NCBI RefSeq assembly: GCF_963678635.1
Contig: NC_087071.1
Span: 37,406,438 to 37,470,437 of the forward strand
Reading direction: 5' to 3'
Source of the DNA: Symsagittifera roscoffensis
Taxonomy: Eukaryota > Xenacoelomorpha > Acoela > Convolutidae
DNA: 64,000 bases
In this document: positions 57,481-64,000 of the stretch, piece by piece
How positions within the stretch are numbered: the first letter of the stretch is position 1
Layout: each line of letters begins with the position of its first letter
Position numbers and translations under genes: made by a program
The notes under the pieces: model-generated
What the model saw: only the letters and a program-made list of their open reading frames with translations
What the model was told of the DNA's origin: nothing
Databases searched by the model: none

Positions 57481-60400
57481 GCCACACAATGTCCTGAAAA
57501 ATGAAAAATTTTGTACCACAAAAAATCGCATCAAGGATGAACCCAAAAAATGACATATTTCAGAAACACAAGGACCAAAATCAAAAACTTATTTCTTCCA
57601 TGAATTGTCAGCATAACCACAACGCATTACCAACCCAAAAAAAGGTCGCTGTGTATTTCTAAGATGTCAAAACTGAAGAAATATTCAGTAGCCAAGACCA
57701 GAAGCTAGTGGAAACTATCAATTTGTGACGACAAATTTTTTTGGACAAAAAATTACTACAGAGCAAATCCGCTTCTGCACCGACCGCTAAACCAGAACAA
57801 CTGATAAATGAAACAACAAAGAACACAGCAAGATGACTTAACTAGCCAAACAGCGTCCTGAAAAATGAAAAAATTTGTACCACAAAAAATCGCATCAAGG
57901 ATGAACACAAAAAATGACATATTTCAGAAACATAAAGGCCAAAATCAAAAACTTTTAGTACTCCCATGAACTGTCAGCAAACCCTTAAGTTTTTAAAAAC
58001 CCGAAAAAAGTCTTTGTGTATTTCAAAGATGTCAAAACTGAAGAAACATTCAGTAGCCAAGACCAGAAGCTAGTGGAAACTACCAATTTGTGACAACAAG
58101 TTTTTCGGACAAAAAATCAACACAGCGCAAATCCGCTTCTTCAACGATCATTAGCACAGTAGAATCGATGAATGGAGCAACAATGAACACATCAAGATTT
58201 CTTAACTAGCCACACAATGTCCTGAAAAATGAAAAAAGTTGTACCACAAAAGATCGCATCAAGGATAAACACAAAAAAGACATACCTAAGAAACATAAAG
58301 ACCAAAATCAAAAAATTTAGTACTTCCATGAACCGTCAGCATACCCACAACGCATTAACACAATAACAACCCCAAAAAAATTGTTGCTGTGTATTTTTTT
58401 GGTTGTCAAATTTGAAGAATCATTCAGTAGCCAGGACCAGAAGCTAGTGGAAACATTCAATTTGTAACGACAACTTTTTTCGGACAACAAATTACCACAG
58501 CGCAAATGCGCTTCTGCAACGATCCTTAACATAGTATAACTGAGGAATGGAACAACAATGAACACATCAAGAATTCTTAACTAGCCACACAGTGTCCTCA
58601 AAAAAGAAAACAAAATTGTACCACAAAAAGTCGCATCAAGCATGGACACAGAAAAAGACATAATTCAGAAACATAAAGACAAAAATCAAAACGCAGAACT
58701 CCCATGAATAGTCAGCATACCCACAACGCCTTAACAACCCAACAAAATGTCGCTGTGTATTTCAAAGATGTCAAAACTGAAGAAACATTCAGTAGCCAAG
58801 ACCAGAAGCTAGTGGTAACTACCAATTTGTGACAACAACTTTCTCCGGAAAAAAAAGCCCTACAGCGCAAATCCGCTTCTGCGACGATCGCTAACCCAGT
58901 AGAATCGATGAATGGAACAACAACGAACACATCAAGATTTCTTAACTAGCCACATACCGTCCTGGAAAATGGAGAAATTTGAACCACAAAAAATCGCACC
59001 ATGGATGAACACAAAAAAGACATATTTCAGAAACATAAAAACCAAAATCCAAAAATAGAACTCCAAAGAACATTCCACATACCCACAACGCTTTAGCAAA
59101 CCAAAAAAGCAGCGCTGTGATTTTCAAAGATGTCAAAACTGAAGAAACAATCAGTGGCCAAGACCAGAAGCTAGTGGAAACTACCAATTTGTGACGACAT
59201 TTTTTTTCGGACAAAAAGTTACAACAGAGCAAATCGGCTTCTAAAACGATCGCTAACCCAGTAGAACTGATGAATGGAACAACAATGAACACAACAAGAT
59301 GACTTAACTAGCCACACACTGTCCTCAAAAAGAAGAAAAACTTGTACCACAAAAAATCCTATCAAGGATGAACACAGAAAAAGACATATTTCAGAAACAT
59401 AAATACCAAAATCCAAAACCCAGAACTCCGTTGAATAGTCAGCATACCCACAACGCCTTAACAACCCAACAAAATGTCGCTGTGTATTTCAAAGATGTCA
59501 AAACTGAAGAAACATTCAGTAGCCAAGACCAGAAGCTAGTGGTAACTACCAATTTGTGACAACAACTTTCTCCGGAAAAAAAGCCCTACAGCGCAAATCC
59601 GCTTCTGCGACGATCGCTAACCCAGTGGAATCGATGAATGGAACAACAATGAACACATCAAGATTTCTTAACTAGCCACATACCGTCCTGGAAAATGGAG
59701 AAATTTGAACCACAAAAAATCGCATCATGGATGAACACAAAAAAGACATATTTCAGAAACATAAATACAAAAATCCAAAAATAGAACTCCAAAGAACATT
59801 CCACATACCCACAACGCTTTAGCAAACCAAAAAAGCAGCGCTGTGAATTTCAAAGATGTCAAAACTGAAGAAACAATCAGTAGCCAAGACCAGAAGCTAG
59901 TGGAAACTACCAATTTGTGACGACAATTTTTTTCGGACAAAAAGTTACAACAGAGCAAATCGGCTTCTAAAACGATCGCTAACCCAGTAGAACTGATGAA
60001 TGGAACAACAATGAACACAACAAGATGACTTAACTAGCCACACAATGTCCTGAAAAATGAAAAAAAAAAAATTGTACCACAAAAGATCGCATCAAGGATG
60101 AACACAAAAAAGACATAATTCAGAAACATAAAGACCAAAATCAAAAACTTAGTACTCCCATGAACAGTCAGCATACCCACAACGCATTAACAAACCAAAA
60201 AAGCAGCGCTGCGTTTTTCAAAGATGTCAAAACTGAAGAAGCATACAGTAGCCAAGACCAGAAGCTAGTGGAAACTACCAATTTGTGACGACAACTTTTT
60301 CGGACAAAAAATCACAACAGCGCAAATCCGCTTCTGCAACGGTCGCTAAGTCTGTAGAATCGATGAATGGAGCAACAATGAACACATCAAGATTTCTGAA

Positions 60401-61740
60401 CTAGCCACACACTGTCCTAAAAATGAAAAAATTTGTACCACAAAAAATCGCATCAAGGATGAACACAAAAAAGACATACTTCAGAAACAAAAAGACCAAA
60501 ATCAAAAACTTAGTACTCCCATGAACATTCAGCATACCCACAACGCATTAACAAACCAAAAAAGCAGCGCTGCGTTTTTCAAAGATGTCAAAACTGAAGA
60601 AGCATTCAGTAGCCAAGACCAGAAGCTAGTGGAAACTACCAATTTGTGACGACAACTTTTTTCGGACAAAAAATCACCACAGCGCAAATCCGCTTCTGCA
60701 ACGGTCGCTAAGTCTGTAGAATCGATGAATGGAGCAACAATGAACACATCAAGATTTCTTAACTAGCCATATACCGTCCTGGAAAATGGAAAAATTTGAA
60801 CCACAAAAAATCGCATCATGGATGAACACAAAAAAGACATATTTCAGAAAATTAAATACCAAAATCCAAAATCAGAACTCCAAAGAACAGTCAACAAACC
60901 CACAACGCATTAACAAGCCAAAAAAAGCAGCGCTGTGAATTTCAAAGACGTCAAAATTGAAGAAACATTCAGTAGCCAAGACCAGAAGCTAGTGGAAACT
61001 ACCAATTTGTGACGACAATTTTTTTCGAACAAAAAAATACCAAAGAGCAAATCGGCTTCTGAAACGATCGCTAACCCAGTAGAACTGATGAATGGAACAA
61101 CAATGAACACATCAAGACGACTTAACTAGCCACACAATGTCCTGAAAAATGAAAAAAAATGTGTACCACAAAAGATCGCATCAAGGATGAACACAAAAAA
61201 GACATACCTCAGAAACATAAGGACCAAAATCAAAAACTTAGTACTCCCATGAACAGTCAGCACACCCACAACGCATTAACAAACCAAAAAAGCAGCGCTG
61301 CGTTTTTCAAAAATGTCAGAACTGAAGAAGCATTCAGTAGCCAAGACCAGAAGCTAGTGGAAACTACCAATATGTGACGACAACTTTTTTCGGACAAAAA
61401 GTCAACACAGCGCAAATCCGCTTCCGCAACAGTCGCTAAGTCAGTAGAATCGATGAATGGAGCAACAATGAACACATCAAGATTTCTTAACTAGCCACAC
61501 ACTGTCCTAAAAAATGAATAATTTGTACCACAAAAAAATCGCATCAAGGATGAACACAAAAAGTGACATATTTCAGAAAAATGAAGACCAAAATCAAAAA
61601 CTTGGTACTCCCATGGATTTTCAGCGTACCTACAACGCACAACGCATTAACAACTGAAAAAAGCGTCGCTGTGTATTTCAAAGATGTTAAAACTGAAGAA
61701 ACATTCAGTAGCCAAGACCAGAAGCTAGTGGTAACTACCA
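57481..61740 (+). repeat. Second A-only tract
   Basis: A units only. A near-identical repeat of about 727 bp is visible: TTCTCCGGAAAAAA occurs at about 58,841 and 59,568, and TTTAGCAAACCAAAAAAGCA at both corresponding places. The TTCTCCGGAA variant of the usual TTTTTTCGGACA is limited to a few units here and at 54,840. Confidence 0.8.
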
Positions 61741-64000
61741 ATTTGTGATAACTTTTTTGAGACAAAAACATTCCAGTTCCAATTGGCTAGTGCAACGACC
61801 ACCACTCCAGTAGAATTGAGTAAATATTTAAAATGAGCACATCGAAATGATAATGTCAGCCAGACGCTGTGATCAAAAATGGAAAAACTTGTAACGAGAA
61901 AAACCGCAACAATGATAGACACATGAAAAGACATGATTCCACAGAAAAAAATGAAAACAAATATTAAGCACTCCTAGGTAACATCAACAAGTAAAAAAAG
62001 AATTATCAACCCCAAAAAGGCAGCTCTGTCTTTCATATTTAATAAAAACTCAAGGAATGTCTGGTAGTCAAGACCAAGAAGAAAGAAAAACTGCCAGTAC
62101 TGTGACGACAACTTTTTTCGGACAAAACATCACCACAGCGCGAATTCGCTTCTGCAGCGATCGCTAAGTCAGTAGAATCGATGATTGGAGCAACAATGAA
62201 CACATCAAGTTTTCTTAACTAGTCAGACACTGGCCTGAAAATGAAAAAATTTGTACCACAAAAAATCGCATCATGAATGAACACAAAAAATGACATATTT
62301 AAGAAACATAAAGACAAAAACCGAAAACCTAATACTAACATGAATCTTCAGCGAACCCACAACAAATTAACAACCCAAAAAAGCGTCACTATGTATTTCA
62401 AAGATGTCAAAACTGAAGAAACATTCAGTAGCCAAGACCGGAAGCTAGTGGTAACTACCAATTTGTGATAACTTTATTGAGACAAAAACACTCCAGCTCA
62501 AATTCGCTAGTGCAACGGCCAACACTCCAGTAAAAGTGAATAAATGAATAAAAATGAGCACATCGAAATGATAATGTCTGCCAGACGCTGTGATCAAAAA
62601 TGGAAAAACTTGTAACGAGAAAAACCGCATCACTGATGGACACATAAAAAGACATGATTCCTCAGAAAAAAATTGAAAACAAATATTAAGCACTCCTAGG
62701 TAACATCAAGAAGTAAACAAAAAGAATTATCATCCCCAAAAAAGCAGCTCTGTCTTTCATATTTAATAAAAATTCAAGGAATGTCTGGTAGTCAAGACCA
62801 CGAAGAAAGAAAAACTGCCAGTACTGTGACGAGAACTTTTTTCGAACAAAGAATCATCACAGCGCGAATTCGCTTCTGCAACGATCGCTAACCCGGTAGA
62901 ACTGATGAATGGAACAACAATGAACACATCAAGATGACTTAACTAGCCCAACAATGTCCTGAAAAATGAAAAAAAACTGTACCACAAAAATCGCATCAAG
63001 GATGAACCCAAAAAATGACATATTTCAGAAACACAAGGACCAAAATCAAAAACTTATTACTCCCGGGAATTGTCAGCATAACCACAACGCATTAACAACC
63101 CAGAAAAGCGTCGCTGTGTATTTCAAAGATGTCAAAACTGAAGAAACATTCAGTAGCCAAGACCAGAAGCTAGTGGTAACTACCAGTTTGTGATAAATTT
63201 ATTGAGACAAAAACACTCCAGCTCAAATTCGCTAGTACAGCGACCACCACTCCATTATAAATGAATAAACGAATGAAATTGAGCACATCGAAAGGATAAT
63301 ATCAGCCAGACTCTGTGATCAAAAATGGAAAAACTTGTAACGACAAAAACCGCATCACTGATAGACACATAAAAAGACATTATTCCACAGAAAAAAATTG
63401 AAAACTATTATTAACCACACCTAGGTAACATCAACAAGTAAAAGTGCATTATTAGCCCCAAAAAGGCAGCTCTGTTTTTCAAATTTATGAAAACTCAAGG
63501 AATGTCTGGTAGTCAAGAAGAAGTAGAAAGAAAAACTGCCAGTACTATGACGACAACTTTTTTCGGACAAAGAATCACCAAAGCGCAAATTCGCTTCTGC
63601 AACGATCGCTAACCCAGTATAACTGATGAATGGAACAACAATCAACACATCAAGATGACTAAACTAGCCACACAATGTCCTGAAAAATGAAAAGATTTGT
63701 ACCACAAAAAATCGCATCAAGGATGAACACAAAAAATGACATATTTCAGAAACACAAGGACCAAAATCAAAAATTTATTACTTCCATGAATTGTCAGCAT
63801 AATCACAACGCATTAACAACCCAAAAAAGCGTCGCTGTGTGTTTCAAAGATGTCAAAATTGAAGAAACATTCAGTAGCCAAGACCAGCAGAAGCTAGTGG
63901 TAACTACCAATTTGTGATAAATTTATTGAGACAAAAACACTGCAGCTCAAATTCGCTAGTGCAACGACCACCACTTCATTAGAAATGGATAAATGAATAA
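61741..64000 (+). repeat. A/B dimers at the right edge
   Basis: B units resume at about 61,745, 62,465, 63,188 and 63,905. The array is cut by the window end, so its total length is unknown. Confidence 0.85.

Larger units (their letters stand above)
20690..64000 (+). repeat. Satellite array, monomer about 360 bp (subtypes A and B)
   Basis: Adjacent related units run without unique spacers to the window edge, roughly 119 monomers by length. Subtype A begins CTAGCCACACAATGTCC and contains GTACCACAAAAGATCGCATC and AGCCAAGACCAGAAGCTAGT. Subtype B begins TCAGCCAGACACTGTGATCA and contains ACTCAAGGAATGTCTGGxAG. They align along their length but are strongly diverged. Both share the GCGCAAATTCGCTTCTGCAA end block followed by CGATCGCTAA in most units. 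A standard dimer is 47,275-48,001 (727 bp). In A-only tracts, starts at 50,600, 50,962, 51,325, 51,689, 52,054 and 52,418 give spacings of 362-365 bp. A greatly exceeds T on this strand. A centromeric or heterochromatic role is possible but not shown. Confidence 0.95.

Noticed and set aside
20690-64000. CRISPR array
   Set aside because: Units of about 360 bp abut with no unique spacers, and the setting is eukaryotic. It is satellite DNA.
20690-64000. Minus-strand ORFs of 65-146 codons in the satellite as real genes
   Set aside because: They are Phe/Ser/Val-rich readings of A-rich DNA, vary in start and end between copies, and overlap open frames on the other strand. No domain is seen.

Overview
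The window is eukaryotic and most probably from an invertebrate animal. The evidence is a decayed Polinton/Maverick element, a FLYWCH/MULE transposase relic, TACA microsatellite, fold-back repeats, one intron-like interval with GT..AG borders, and about 43 kb of satellite DNA. The DNA is AT-rich. No bacterial operon structure, rRNA, tRNA or CRISPR array is visible, and the species cannot be named from sequence alone.

Region 1 (1 to about 14,832) is an old, broken Polinton. It has two divergent arms. On the minus strand, read from about 6,520 back to the left edge, lie: a PC4-like protein, several uncharacterised proteins, a DxE exonuclease-like protein, a small protein, a two-helix membrane protein, the packaging ATPase, a small conserved protein, the integrase, a capsid-type structural protein, and a glycine/alanine-rich minor structural protein that runs off the window. 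On the plus strand, from 8,896, lies the family-B protein-primed DNA polymerase with C2H2 fingers in front. Spacing is tight and two gene pairs overlap, as in a virus-like element. Integrase, ATPase, structural protein and polymerase all carry stops, so the copy is dead as it stands. Between the arms (6,521-8,895) lie two uncertain small ORFs and a cluster of E2F-like GGCGGGAAAA boxes just upstream of the polymerase.

Region 2 (about 14,840-20,680) is transposon and repeat debris: a 32-bp minisatellite, a minus-strand MULE transposase with a FLYWCH finger whose downstream part is tandemly duplicated (about 623 bp), a GAGCGG-rich fold-back, a 38-bp minisatellite, and a 680-bp near-perfect fold-back ending where the satellite begins.

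Region 3 (about 20,690-64,000, open at the right edge) is a satellite array built on a monomer of about 360 bp. Two diverged subtypes, here called A and B, alternate as dimers of about 720 bp over much of the array. From 49.2 kb there are long A-only tracts. Larger units are stacked on this: a 2,289-bp unit, a 717-bp duplication, and a tandem duplication of about 14 kb (21.78-35.65 kb and 35.78-46.62 kb). The second 14-kb copy is shorter by one 2,289-bp unit, one 717-bp unit and 21 bp. The junction between the two holds a 130-bp patch copied from elsewhere in the array. The A monomer keeps a roughly 75-codon ORF in many copies, which is the least explained signal in the window.
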